NCBI GenBank assembly: GCA_937907455.1
Contig: CALESQ010000018.1
Coordinates: forward strand, 1-64,000
DNA length: 64,000 bases
Direction: 5' to 3'
Origin: an uncultured Caldilineales bacterium
Lineage (GTDB): Bacteria; Chloroflexota; Anaerolineae; JAAEKA01
Shown: piece after piece, positions 25,436 to 35,500 of the stretch
Layout: every line of letters starts with the position of its first letter
Position numbering within the stretch: the first letter of the stretch is position 1
Made by a program: the position numbers and the translations under genes
Notes under the pieces: model-generated
Databases searched by the model: none
What the model was told of the DNA's origin: nothing
The model's input: the letters and a program-made list of their open reading frames with translations, nothing else

Positions 25436-28018
25436 ATGCTTGAAGTCCTGCGTTTCTGGCTGATCATTCAACTGTTTGCTGTCATCGCGTTGCCGCTGGC
25501 CTGGCGCCTGTTTGCTGCGCTGCCCAGCCGTGGCTATTTGCTGGCCAAGCCGCTGGGTCTGCTGCTGGTGAGCTATTTTCTGTGGCTGGGGAGCAGCCTG
25601 GGTTTGCTGCGCAACAGCACGGGGGGCATTTTGGCCGCGCTGTTGTTGGTGGCGGCACTGGCGCTGTGGCTGGGCGCGCCCGCTTTGCGTCGCTCTGGCA
25701 GCAGCGGCAAGATTGTGCTGCTCACCTGGCTGCGGGCACGCAGGCGTTGGATTGTGGCGGCGGAACTGCTGTTCTTGGCCGCATTGCTGGCCGCGGCAGC
25801 CATGCGCAGCTACAGCCCGCAGATCACCACCGCGGGCGGCGAAAAATGGATGGAGCTGACCTTTCTCAACGGCATTTTGCGCAGCCAGCGCTTTCCGCCG
25901 CTTGATCCGTGGCTCAGCGGTTTTGGCATCAGCTATTACTACTTCGGCTATGTGATGCTGGCGGTGCTGACCCGTCTGAGCGGCTTGCCTGCGGGTGTGG
26001 CTTTCAACGTCGGGTTGGCCGTCTGGTTTGCGCTCACTGTGGGGGCGGCCTTCGGCATTGCCTACGATATGGCCGCGGCGCTGCTGCGGGCGCGCCCGGG
26101 GCAGGCTGTCACCCATCGCTCCCGCTTGCCGCTGCTGGGTGGGCTGCTGGGCGCGCTTTTCGTGGCAGTGATGGGCAATCTGGCCGGTTTCCTGGAGTCT
26201 ATGCAGGGCATTGGCTTGGGGTCGCTGCGCTTCTGGCGCTGGCTGGACATCAAGGACCTGAGCTGCATGGGTGGTGAAGCCTTCACCGAGCCGCTGGTCA
26301 ATTGCCCGCAGGCCACCGGTCTGCTGCCGCAGCGTTTTTACTGGTGGTGGCGTGCCAGCCGTGTGCTAACCGATCGCGATTTGGCCGGTCGCGCCATCGA
26401 GGTAATTGACGAATTTCCCTTCTTTAGCTTTTTGCTGGGGGATATGCACCCCCATGTGCTGGCGTTGCCTTTTGTGCTGCTGGCGGTTGGTTTGGCGCTG
26501 GCGGTGCTGTTGCGTGTGATGCAGGCGCGCCCCGCCCGCCCGGGTGCATGGGTTGAGGTGTTGCCGCTCGGCTGGGCGGGATTAGCATTGTATGCGTTGT
26601 GCTTCGGCGCTCTGGCTTTCCTCAACACCTGGGACTTGCCGATCTACCTCTTTTTGCTGATGCTGGCGTTGGCTGCGACGCTGGCCTGGCCGCGCGGCGG
26701 CCTGAGCTGGGCCACGGCTGCGCAGGCATTTTTGCTCACCGGTCTGATCGCTGTGGTCGGGGTGCTGTGCTATCTACCCTTCTATGCGGGCTTTCAGTCG
26801 CAGGCGGGTGGTGTGTTGCCTAACTTCCTTTGGCCCACGCGGCTGCCGCAACTGGCGGTGATGTTTGGCCCGCTGTTGCTGGCGGCCGTGTTGCTGCCGT
26901 TGGCTGTGGGGTTGAACCTGCGCGCTGCGGTTGGGCCGCGCCCGCCATTGGGCCGTGCCTGGCTGCGCTATAGCCTGGTTGCGCTGTTGCTGCCGTTGCT
27001 TTTTCTCGCTGTGGTGATGGGTGTGGGGGTACTCACCTCCGGCGGCCAGGCGCTGGTCAGTCGCCTTAACGAACTGCCGATCATGCAGGGAACGGGTACT
27101 GCCAGCGTGGGGCAACTGGCGTTGGCAGTGCTGCGTCTGCGTCTGGCTACGCCGTGGAGCTACCTGCTGTTGGCCCTGCTGCTCGGTGCAACGCTGGCGT
27201 TGATGGCTCATTTCCTGCGTGCCCGCATTCCTGCACCTGCGCACCTGGTCAGCGAACCATCGGCTGCGCCCGTTACCCTCTTTGCCCTGCTGGCCCTGCT
27301 TACCGCGCTGCTGTTGGTGTTTAGCGTGGAGTTTGTTTACCTGCGTGACACCTTTGGCACGCGCATGAACACGGTGTTCAAGTTTTACTTCCAGGCGTGG
27401 GTATTGTTGGGTTTGGTGGCCGCCTTTACTGTGGTTTATCTGATCGAGGCGGCTCCGCGCTGGCTGCGCCGCTTTGGTCTGCCGCTGCTGGGGCTGCTCA
27501 CCGTGGCCGGGCTGTTCTACCCTGTGCTGGCGATCTACACCCGTTCCGAGCAGTTCCGCCCGCAACCGACGTTGGACGGCACGGCCTATCTGGCGCAGCA
27601 AAGCCCCGGGGACAGCGCCGCGGCCGCCTGGTTGCGCGCCAATGTCTCTGGCCCCGCCGTAGTGCTGGAGGCCAATGGCGGCTCGTACACCTATGCCGGA
27701 CGCATTTCGGCTCAGACCGGGTTGGCTACGCTGCTTGGTTGGGACGGGCATGAGCTGCAATGGCGCGGCAACACGGTGGAGCAGGACAAACGCCGTCCGG
27801 TGGTGGCGCGCATCTACGAGGCGGCCACCGGTGCCGAATTGCAGGGGCTGCTCAACCAGTGGCAGATTGATTATGTGGTGGTGGGTGAGCTGGAGCGGCA
27901 GACCTTCCACCTTACGCCGCAGTCTGAGGCGCGCCTGGCTCAGGTGATGCAGGCAGTGTACGCGCAGGATGGTGTGGTGATCTATCGCAATCGGCAGGCC
28001 GGTGGGCGTGGGTGGTAG
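25436..28018 (+). CDS. Chlor_Arch_YYY (DUF2298) membrane protein
   Basis: 860 residues, many transmembrane helices, standalone member of the TIGR03662/DUF2298 group known mainly from Chloroflexota and archaea. It repeats the same signature order as the second half of the preceding protein: GGEKWMELTFLNG, PPLDPWLSGFG, SYYYFGYVML, FPFFSFLLGDMHPHVL and RMNTVFKFYFQAWVL. A loop near residue 280 contains two cysteines (SCMGGEAF, NCPQATG). Start ATG, 6 nt after the stop of its neighbour, so they are co-expressed. Probably a GT-C-like enzyme in envelope glycan assembly (inference). Confidence 0.85.
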   Translation: MLEVLRFWLIIQLFAVIALPLAWRLFAALPSRGYLLAKPLGLLLVSYFLWLGSSLGLLRNSTGGILAALLLVAALALWLGAPALRRSGSSGKIVLLTWLRARRRWIVAAELLFLAALLAAAAMRSYSPQITTAGGEKWMELTFLNGILRSQRFPPLDPWLSGFGISYYYFGYVMLAVLTRLSGLPAGVAFNVGLAVWFALTVGAAFGIAYDMAAALLRARPGQAVTHRSRLPLLGGLLGALFVAVMGNLAGFLESMQGIGLGSLRFWRWLDIKDLSCMGGEAFTEPLVNCPQATGLLPQRFYWWWRASRVLTDRDLAGRAIEVIDEFPFFSFLLGDMHPHVLALPFVLLAVGLALAVLLRVMQARPARPGAWVEVLPLGWAGLALYALCFGALAFLNTWDLPIYLFLLMLALAATLAWPRGGLSWATAAQAFLLTGLIAVVGVLCYLPFYAGFQSQAGGVLPNFLWPTRLPQLAVMFGPLLLAAVLLPLAVGLNLRAAVGPRPPLGRAWLRYSLVALLLPLLFLAVVMGVGVLTSGGQALVSRLNELPIMQGTGTASVGQLALAVLRLRLATPWSYLLLALLLGATLALMAHFLRARIPAPAHLVSEPSAAPVTLFALLALLTALLLVFSVEFVYLRDTFGTRMNTVFKFYFQAWVLLGLVAAFTVVYLIEAAPRWLRRFGLPLLGLLTVAGLFYPVLAIYTRSEQFRPQPTLDGTAYLAQQSPGDSAAAAWLRANVSGPAVVLEANGGSYTYAGRISAQTGLATLLGWDGHELQWRGNTVEQDKRRPVVARIYEAATGAELQGLLNQWQIDYVVVGELERQTFHLTPQSEARLAQVMQAVYAQDGVVIYRNRQAGGRGW

Positions 28019-28054
28019 CAGTTTAACCGGCTTTGCTGTCAGTGTGGCTACACG

Positions 28055-28123
28055 GCTGCCGGGGCTTTTCGGCAGCGGGCTATGTGGTCACGCCAACTGC
28101 TAGCGGGGCAGCAGTTGGCGTGA
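28055..28123 (+). terminator. Two tandem hairpins after the YYY genes
   Basis: First hairpin: GCTGCCG (28055-28061)/CGGCAGC (28070-28076). Second: perfect 14-bp arms TCACGCCAACTGCT (28088-28101)/AGCAGTTGGCGTGA (28110-28123) with an 8-nt loop. No T-run follows, so it is either a bidirectional or non-classical terminator or an RNA stabiliser for the upstream operon. Confidence 0.6.
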
Positions 28124-28147
28124 TAGCCTGTACCGGCGTTGTTCCGC

Positions 28148-30523
28148 ATGAAACAAGCGCATCGAACTCATTCCATGCAACCATTTAACGTTTCTGACTT
28201 TTCCTGGCACCGACGTTTTCAACGCTTCCACACTTTCTTTGTGACGGCGTCAATAGCAGATATTTTGCTTTTTGGGCTGATGGCAGGGTTGACACCCGGC
28301 TATCTTTCTTTCTTCGCGCTGTCCAGTGTGAGCATAGTGGCTGTGTTGCTGGCTTACAGGGTGTTGGGAAGCTGGGGGATCAAGCAAGCCATGCGTACCG
28401 GCTATGGCAATGCTTTGCCCGATAGTCTGGGGGCATGGCTGTTGCTAAGTCTGATATTAGGCTTTTTACTTGCGTTTAATTTTGCGCTGGGTATCAACTT
28501 CTACACCTTGTTTATGGGAGCTGCCATTTTGCTGACGCTGCTGCGTGCGGTAGCTGACGCTGTACGTGCGCAGCCCGGCGTGGCGATGGGCGCGTGGACG
28601 GGGCTTTGCAGCAGTACTTTTTTCGCTTTAGCTCTCACTGCCTTTTGGTTGCTGTCTGGGCTTTACATCCATGTGTTTTACGACCTGAATTATGTTCATC
28701 GCCCTGATTATCAGCTTGCTGTATTGGGCATTATCCCGGCTGTTGGCTTGTTTATGGGGGTGCTGGTTGGTTTGTGGGGCAATAGGATGAGCCGCTCAGC
28801 TCCACAGAGCAAGCAGTCTGTGCCGCGCACGGCTGCCGATTGGTTTGCGCTGGCTGACAGGCTGGAAGATCAGGATAAGTGGCGAGAGGCCGCGCAGGCG
28901 TATCAGTGCGGGTTGAACCTCGATCCTGATCCGGTGGAACGATGGTGCGATTTTGCCGATGCGTTGGCTGAAATCCATGCAGTAGCGGCTGCTGAGAAAG
29001 CCTATCAGCACACGTTGTCTTCGGCTCCTCAACACGAACGGGCGCGTTACAATCTGGCTGATTTACAGGTAGAAAGCGCCCGACCGCTTGAAGCCCTGTG
29101 TCAGTTTTACCGGCTGGCAGAAACCAGTGCTGATGAGGAAGTGCGCAGCAGTGCCCGCACTCAAATTGAGTATATCGAAACTGATTTGGTGAGGCGCTGT
29201 GTCCGTTGTGGCGCGTCATCGCCGCTGCACGATTTTTATAAAAATTCACGAACATGTGCCCGTTTGTGCCCATCATGCCTGGACAAGGAGAATGAGGGTT
29301 ACAGCCAACAGTTTCGCCGGTATATGGCGCTATTTCTCGTGGCTTTTGCTCTGGTGACGGGGCTGTTGTTTTGGCAGAAGCTGCCAGCGTATGTGATCCT
29401 TCTCAACCTTCTCACTGTTTTTCCCGTGTTGCTCGCATTGCTGATCCTGCACGAGTTGGGCCATGCGGCAATGACCTGGCTTCTTGGCGGTCAGGTTCAC
29501 GTCATCGGTGTTGGCAAGGGGCGCATTATCTGGCAGGTGCGCCTGGGATCTATACGGCTGGCGCTGCATAGCAACCCAACAGTTGGCTACTGTTCAAGCA
29601 CATTCTCAAGTCAGCGGGCACTGCGTTGGCGGTCATTGGGCTTGAGCGCTGGCGGTATTTTAGTCAACGCTGGGCTGATGGCTTTGCTGTTGCCTGCATT
29701 CGATCTGGATCGCTTATGGAATGCCTGGGCCTGGCAGGAAATCGTTGTTTTGCTGAACTTTTGGTTCATTGTCATCAGCCTGCTGCCCATGCAAGTCTAT
29801 TGGGGTAATCAGTTCAGCTCTGTTAAAAGCGATGGTCTGTTGATCCGTGAGATTTTATCACCCGCCTGGCAACCTGATCAGACGTTTTTCGCATTCCTAA
29901 ATGCCCGCGCTTTTTATTTGGTCAGAGATGGACACGCTGCGAAGGCAATCAGCCTGCTGCAGCAGGCTTCAGGCAAGGCATCAGCCCATCCTCTACTTTG
30001 TAACACGTTGAGTTATGCCCTGCTCGAAAACGGGCAGGTAGCTGAGGCCACGACGTTGCTGGAAAGCGTTGTGCCGCCGGCAGAGCGTATTGACTTGACT
30101 GATTGCCGTAGCGGGTGGCAGGATTTTATCCCTCTAGTTACCGACCGTCACAAGATTGATGCCTTCAACCTCAGTAATCTGGCCTATGCTCTTTTGCTGC
30201 TGGACAGCGGCGATTCGCAACTGGCTCGTGCCCAACGTTGTCTCGATGAAGCGCTTTCGCTTTTACGCTGGCAACCTGCATTCCAGTCTAATCAGGCAAC
30301 TATCTGGCTGCTGCAAGGGTTGCAAGACAAGGCGATCCCCCTGTATCAGGCCTTGCTGCAACGCGGCGACATGGACCTGCGCAGTCAGGCCATTACCAGC
30401 ATTTGGCTGGCGCGGGCGTATGCCCAGCAGGGCGATGCGGAACGCAGTACACGCCTGCGGAGCGCGGCGGCTCAGGAATTAGGCTCGGACTATTTTCTGT
30501 TTACAATGCTTGACTTGAAATAG
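28148..30523 (+). CDS. M50 (site-2-protease-like) membrane protein with zinc ribbon and TPRs
   Basis: About 791 residues. Order: five or so N-terminal transmembrane helices (to about 205); TPR-like helices (WFALADRLEDQDKWREAAQAY and following); a four-cysteine zinc ribbon (CVRCG ... CPSC, near 355-380); a second membrane part with the zinc protease motif LHELGHAAMTW and, further on, ISLLPMQVYWGN then SDGLLI, matching the second M50 metal motif; then C-terminal TPR helices. It could perform regulated intramembrane proteolysis, with the cytoplasmic TPR/ribbon parts recruiting substrates. ATG 28148 is preferred over TTG 28139. Codon use looks more AT-rich than in neighbouring genes, a possible sign of different origin. 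Confidence 0.8.
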   Translation: MKQAHRTHSMQPFNVSDFSWHRRFQRFHTFFVTASIADILLFGLMAGLTPGYLSFFALSSVSIVAVLLAYRVLGSWGIKQAMRTGYGNALPDSLGAWLLLSLILGFLLAFNFALGINFYTLFMGAAILLTLLRAVADAVRAQPGVAMGAWTGLCSSTFFALALTAFWLLSGLYIHVFYDLNYVHRPDYQLAVLGIIPAVGLFMGVLVGLWGNRMSRSAPQSKQSVPRTAADWFALADRLEDQDKWREAAQAYQCGLNLDPDPVERWCDFADALAEIHAVAAAEKAYQHTLSSAPQHERARYNLADLQVESARPLEALCQFYRLAETSADEEVRSSARTQIEYIETDLVRRCVRCGASSPLHDFYKNSRTCARLCPSCLDKENEGYSQQFRRYMALFLVAFALVTGLLFWQKLPAYVILLNLLTVFPVLLALLILHELGHAAMTWLLGGQVHVIGVGKGRIIWQVRLGSIRLALHSNPTVGYCSSTFSSQRALRWRSLGLSAGGILVNAGLMALLLPAFDLDRLWNAWAWQEIVVLLNFWFIVISLLPMQVYWGNQFSSVKSDGLLIREILSPAWQPDQTFFAFLNARAFYLVRDGHAAKAISLLQQASGKASAHPLLCNTLSYALLENGQVAEATTLLESVVPPAERIDLTDCRSGWQDFIPLVTDRHKIDAFNLSNLAYALLLLDSGDSQLARAQRCLDEALSLLRWQPAFQSNQATIWLLQGLQDKAIPLYQALLQRGDMDLRSQAITSIWLARAYAQQGDAERSTRLRSAAAQELGSDYFLFTMLDLK

Positions 30524-30622
30524 CCTTTCGCGCCAATTTTCTCCCCAAGTTGGCCTGTCTTTTAGTGATGACCAGATCTACAGCGACCGAACCTGTGTTT
30601 GGCTAGCCCCCTGCTCTCATGT

Positions 30623-30628
30623 TACAAT
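30623..30628 (+). promoter_or_regulatory. Possible -10 box before the 30675 gene
   Basis: TACAAT in GTTACAATAGCG lies about 50 nt before ATG 30675, with only a weak -35 candidate (TTGGCT) 18 nt upstream. Low certainty. Confidence 0.25.
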
Positions 30629-30674
30629 AGCGACCGTGTTTAGCTCTCACTCCTCTTTTCACCCTGTTACCTCC

Positions 30675-32390
30675 ATGCCCACATGGCGACGCCTGCTGGC
30701 CGGGCTGACCGTGGAACACGCAGCCTATGCTGTGCTGATCGGTGCGGCCTTTGTCCTGCGCCTGGTGGCGCTGGGGCGCACTCCCTTTGCCCCGGCTGAG
30801 GCCGCGCAGAGTGTCGCTGCGCTTGATTGGCTGGCCGACCGCTATACTCTGCTGCCCTCCGGCACATCGCCGCTGCTGGCTGTGGCGCAATGGCTGATTT
30901 TTTTGCTGGCCGGTGCCAACGAAACCCTGGCGCGGCTGCTCCCTGCGCTGGCGGGCAGCGTCACCGTGGCGCTGGTCTATACCCTGCGTGCTGAGTTGGG
31001 CCGCGTGGCGGCGCTGGGCAGTGCTGCGCTGCTGGCGCTGTCGTCGGTGTTGGTTTTCATCAGCCGCCAGGCCACGGGCGACAGTCTGGCGCTGCTGGCT
31101 GGGATGAGCCTGCTGGCAGCTTCGGCCGCGCAGCGTCGCGGCCAGCCGCGCTCGCCGTTTGCCATCGCCGCGGCTGCGGCGTTGTTGCTGCTTTCCTCTC
31201 CGCTGGCCTACAGCGTGCTGCTTTGCTTGCTGCCGCTGCTGGTGTTGTTGTTGTGGCCCGATGATGTGATCCGCTCAAACGTGCCTACAGCGCGCCGCAC
31301 CGCGGTGATACTTTTTCTTGGCATTCTGTTGACGGGGGGCACAGGCCTGTTTTTCTTGCCCGGTGGCTTGGCGGCTGTGGCTGAGTTGCCTGCGGCCTGG
31401 CTGCATGGCTTTGTCCATCCCACTGCCGAAGCGTTGCCTGCCGCCTTGCTCAAATTGCTCTGGTTCGAGCCGTTGCTGTTGATTGCGGGCCTCATCGGCC
31501 TGGTGAGCGCCGTGCACCGTCGCATGTCGCTGGCACAGGGGCTTGCCTTGAGCCTGGCGTTGGCGGTGCTGCTGTTTGTCGTGCGCGCAGGGCGCACCCC
31601 TGGCGACCTGGCCGTGTTGAGCTGGCTGCTGGCATTGCTGGGAGGGCAAGCGCTTGCCGCGTTGCTGCACCAATTACGCCGTTTGCCGCTGCGTGGTGAG
31701 GGATTGGCGTTGTGGCTGGCCTCGCTGTTGATCCTCGCCTCCAGCGCGGCCTGGCTGTCGCAATCCACCGAAGCCTGGAAAACCGCGCCGCCTATGCCCT
31801 TTTTAGCCAGCACCGCGGCTACTGTGGTGGTGCTGGTCAGCCTGATCGCCATCTACGCGGTGATGCTTGGCCGTGAGGCGATTGTACCGGTGATCTGGGC
31901 TGTTGTTTTCAGCACTTTGTTGCTGCTGGGGCTGCGTGGCACCGTACTCACCAGCCTGAACCACGACCCCCTGCGTTGGGGATCACACGCCAACCTGACC
32001 GGAGCCAGCGACGGGCCAGAATTGCGCCGCGCCCTTCAGCGTGTGGCCGAGCAGCGTGGCAGCGATCTGCGCGATCTGCCTGTGGCCTTTATAGCCGCGC
32101 CTGGCAGCGAAGTGTCACCCCTGCTGCGCTGGTACGGACGCGGCACGCGCCCCCAGGACCTCGCCGTTGAAAATCCTGAAACGGTGTTGTTGGCTATGGC
32201 TGATCCTGCGCCCGTGCTGCCACCGCAGGCCCAAAACTATGGTGGCATGAGCTTCCGTCTGGCGCAACAGTGGTCACCGGCGGCCCTGCGTGGCGTAGCC
32301 TGGCTGCGTTGGCTCTGTTACGACGAATACGGCGTAGCGCAGCAGCAACAACGCGCCGTGCTTTTTGTCGGAGAAAACAAAAGCCAGTAA
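30675..32390 (+). CDS. Multi-spanning membrane protein, glycosyltransferase-C-like
   Basis: 571 residues from ATG 30675 (the frame is open to GTG 30636). About 12 hydrophobic helices, N-terminal layout like PMT-type transferases (VLRLVALGRTPFAPAEAAQ, then LARLLPALAGSVTVALVY), but the usual acidic pair in the first loop is replaced by APAEAA, so catalysis is doubtful. The C-terminal 130 residues are soluble and include WGSHANLTGASDGPELRRAL. It sits between the M50 protein and the TIGR03663-NHL protein and probably works with the latter in the envelope. No exact function can be given. Confidence 0.6.
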   Translation: MPTWRRLLAGLTVEHAAYAVLIGAAFVLRLVALGRTPFAPAEAAQSVAALDWLADRYTLLPSGTSPLLAVAQWLIFLLAGANETLARLLPALAGSVTVALVYTLRAELGRVAALGSAALLALSSVLVFISRQATGDSLALLAGMSLLAASAAQRRGQPRSPFAIAAAAALLLLSSPLAYSVLLCLLPLLVLLLWPDDVIRSNVPTARRTAVILFLGILLTGGTGLFFLPGGLAAVAELPAAWLHGFVHPTAEALPAALLKLLWFEPLLLIAGLIGLVSAVHRRMSLAQGLALSLALAVLLFVVRAGRTPGDLAVLSWLLALLGGQALAALLHQLRRLPLRGEGLALWLASLLILASSAAWLSQSTEAWKTAPPMPFLASTAATVVVLVSLIAIYAVMLGREAIVPVIWAVVFSTLLLLGLRGTVLTSLNHDPLRWGSHANLTGASDGPELRRALQRVAEQRGSDLRDLPVAFIAAPGSEVSPLLRWYGRGTRPQDLAVENPETVLLAMADPAPVLPPQAQNYGGMSFRLAQQWSPAALRGVAWLRWLCYDEYGVAQQQQRAVLFVGENKSQ

Positions 32391-32395
32391 CCGAT

Positions 32396-32550
32396 TTACC
32401 CGCCTCCGGCACTTGTCTACCCGCCTTCGGCGTACCCGCCTCCGGCCTACCCGCCTCCGGCCTACCCGCCTCCGGCACTTGTTTACCCGCCTTCGGCGTA
32501 CTTGTCTACTTGTCTACTTGTCTACTTCTCTACTTCTCTACTTCCTTCCC
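32396..32550 (+). repeat. Short tandem repeat tract, reverse complement of the 9293 tract
   Basis: TACCCGCCTTCGGCG and TACCCGCCTCCGGC units (about seven) followed by CTACTTGTCTACTTGT and CTACTTCTCTACTTC units. It fills the gap before the TIGR03663-type gene and is the opposite orientation of the tract at 9293-9455. An open frame reads through it, but the repetitive product is not a plausible protein. Confidence 0.85.
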
Positions 32551-32565
32551 AATCCCATTCTACTC

Positions 32566-35500
32566 ATGATTGATCAATTTTCTGCCCAGGAACCTCCCCA
32601 ACTCCATCAACGCCGGCTTGACCGTTCTTTGGCGAGCCTGGGCGTTTGGAACCGCGAAAAGCTCGTTTGGGCGCTATTGCTGCTTGCTGCTTTGGCGATC
32701 CGCTTGATCGCCCTGGACAACCGCACGGCCAGCCACGACGAGGCGCAGCACGCCTGGTTCGCCTATAACTTGTTCACCGGCAAGGGCTACGAACACAACC
32801 CGGTATACCACGGGCCATTCATCTATCATGCTATGGCGCTGTCGTACTTGCTGTTCGGTGTGAACGATGTGGCCTCGCGCCTTCCCACCGCGTTGTTCGG
32901 CTTCGGTATCGTTTGGCTGATGTGGCTGACGCGCGGCTGGCTGGGCAAGCGCGGGGCGTTTTTCGCCGGTGTGTTGGTGGCGTTTTCACCGGCCTTGCTG
33001 CATTACTCACGCCATACGCGGCATGACATTTATGAGATATTTTGGGCGGTACTGCTGATCATTGCGGTGTTCCGCTATATCGAGTTGGGGAACAGGCGCG
33101 GGGAGCGCTGGGTTTACATCGCTGCGGCTGCGTTGTCACTGGCGTTGGCCAGCAAAGAAGATGCCTTTATTCACGGCGCGGCGCTGGGCGGCTTTTTGGC
33201 GATAGTAGTGCTGCTGCGCTGGGTCATGGCCTGGAACCAGCGTCGCTCTGCTGCAATCTCAGACGACACCCTGCCGCCGGATGAGACTGGATGGGCCGAG
33301 TGGCCGGGGCACATCACCCGCGCTGACGGCCTGGTGCTGGCAGGTGGCATGGGCGTGGCAGTGGTGGGTATGCTGGTCTATCGCCTGCTGTGGGGCAGCG
33401 CTGCCACACCCCCATGGTTCGTGGCGCTGCCGGTGATCGTGTTGCCGCCGCTGGCTGCCGCCACCTGGGCGTGGCTGGCAGGCAGAAGACGCCCGGCAGA
33501 AGCACCCGGCTCTACTTTCAGCCCGGTGATGGATATGGTGATCTTGCTGGCTACGCTGATTCTACCGTGGACATCGCCTTTGCTGATCAAGGCGCTGGGC
33601 TATGACCCGCTTAACTACACCACGGGCCTTTTTGCCACTGCGTCGGTGCTGGCTGCCACCATCGGTATTGCCGCGGTGATTGGCTTGTTGTGGGATGCGC
33701 GACGCTGGCTGGTGTCGGCCGGACTGTTTACCGCGATCTTTGTCATTTTCTTTACTGGTTTGTTCACCAACGGTTACGGGCTGGCTACTGGTGTTGTTGG
33801 CTCGCTGGGATATTGGCTTTCTCAGCAGGAGGTGGCGCGCGGCAGCCAGCCGTGGTACTACTACCTGTTGGTGGTGCCGCTGTATGAGTTTTTGCCGCTG
33901 CTGCTGGCCTTGCCGCTGCTGCTGGCTACCTTGCTGCGGCGCAACCGCGTATCGCTGCTGCTGCTGGTGATTGTGCTCGCGCTGCTGGCCGGCTGGATCG
34001 GCCTGGCTGTCACCGGCGATGCGGCCACCCGCGCCACGGCGCTCTTTCGCCTGGTGGCAACCGGAGCTGCTGCTGCCCTGCTGGTGGCCCTGGTGTGGGG
34101 CGGTTTTGGCCGTAACCACGATGCCGGTCACCTGTTTTTGGGCTTTCTGCCCTTCTTTGTGCTGTTTAGCTGGTTTGCCTATGCCGTAGCCGGTGAGAAA
34201 ATGCCCTGGCTGGTGACCTCGATCACCCTGCCGATGTGCATCGCTGGTGGCTGGACAATGGGCAAGCTGCTGGAGTCAGTGGCCTGGCGGCGTTGGGGCT
34301 GGCGCAGTCTGGTTGTAGCCCTGCTGGTGTCGCTGCTGCTGGCCGCGGTGCTGGGTCTGTACCACAGCGACCCCTTCCGGGGGCGCGATCTGATGCAGCT
34401 CAGCGAGACCGGCCAATGGCTGGCTGCCCTGCTGATGGCGCTGGTAGCGGGAGCCTTGCTGCTGCGGCTAAGCCTTCGTTATGGCTTGCAGCAAGGCGCG
34501 CGCTTGATTACCCTGGCACTGCTGGCACTGCTGGGTGTGTGGTGGCTGCGCACCACCGTGCAGGCAAACTTTGTCAACCAGGACTATGTCAGTGAGTACC
34601 TGTTCTATGCGCATGGTTCGCCCGACCCCAAGGCCGATATGCGCCAGATTGAGGAAATCAGCCGCCGCACGGTGGGTGATCGCCAGCTCAAAATCGCCTA
34701 CGATGACGACTCGTCGTGGCCGTTCAACTGGTATTTCAGCCCGTGGCCCAATGCCGTTTACTTCGGCGCTACTCCCAGCCGCGAGACGCTGGCAGATGCC
34801 GCAGTGGTGTTGGTGGGCAGCAAAAACCTGGAACGCGCCCGCCCCTTCCTGCAACGCGATTACTATGAATTTGATCGCCGTCTGATCTGGTGGCCCAACG
34901 AGGACTACAAAACCACCAGCCTGCAGAAAATCACGGAAGGCTTGCTGGATGTGGAGAAGCGCGGCAAGTTCTGGGATGTGGTGTTGTGGCGGCGTTACGA
35001 TCAACCCATGAACCGGTGGCCGCTGGTGCATCGCTACAGCCTGTTTGTGCGCAAAGACATAGCCGCGCAATTGTGGGATTTTGGCGTACAGCCTGCTGTG
35101 GCTGCGCCGCAAGTTGATCTCTATGCGCAGGGGCTGCGCGAAAACTACTTCAGCGAGCAGATCATCGGCAGCGGGCCAGGCGTCGAGCCGGGGCAATTTA
35201 ACTTCCCCCGCAACATGGCTGTAGCCGCTAATGGCGAAGTCTATGTGGCCGACAGCGCCAATCATCGCATCGAGGTGTTTTCACCCGTGGGTGAGCTGCT
35301 GCGCGCCTGGGGCAGCACTTGCGAGTTGTACGTCGAGGCCACCCCCGGCTGTGTGGATCCAGACGGCGCCGGCCCGTTGCAGTTGGGCGATGGTCAGATG
35401 CGTGAGCCGTGGGGTATTGCTTTGGGGCCAGACGGCAATGTTTATGTCGCCGACACCTGGAATCACCGGGTGCAAGTGTTTAGCGCGCAGGGCGATTTCG

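Noticed and set aside
32365..32565. 67-residue extension of the TIGR03663-type protein
   Set aside because: It is read from the tandem repeat tract and has a repetitive Arg/Leu/Thr composition.
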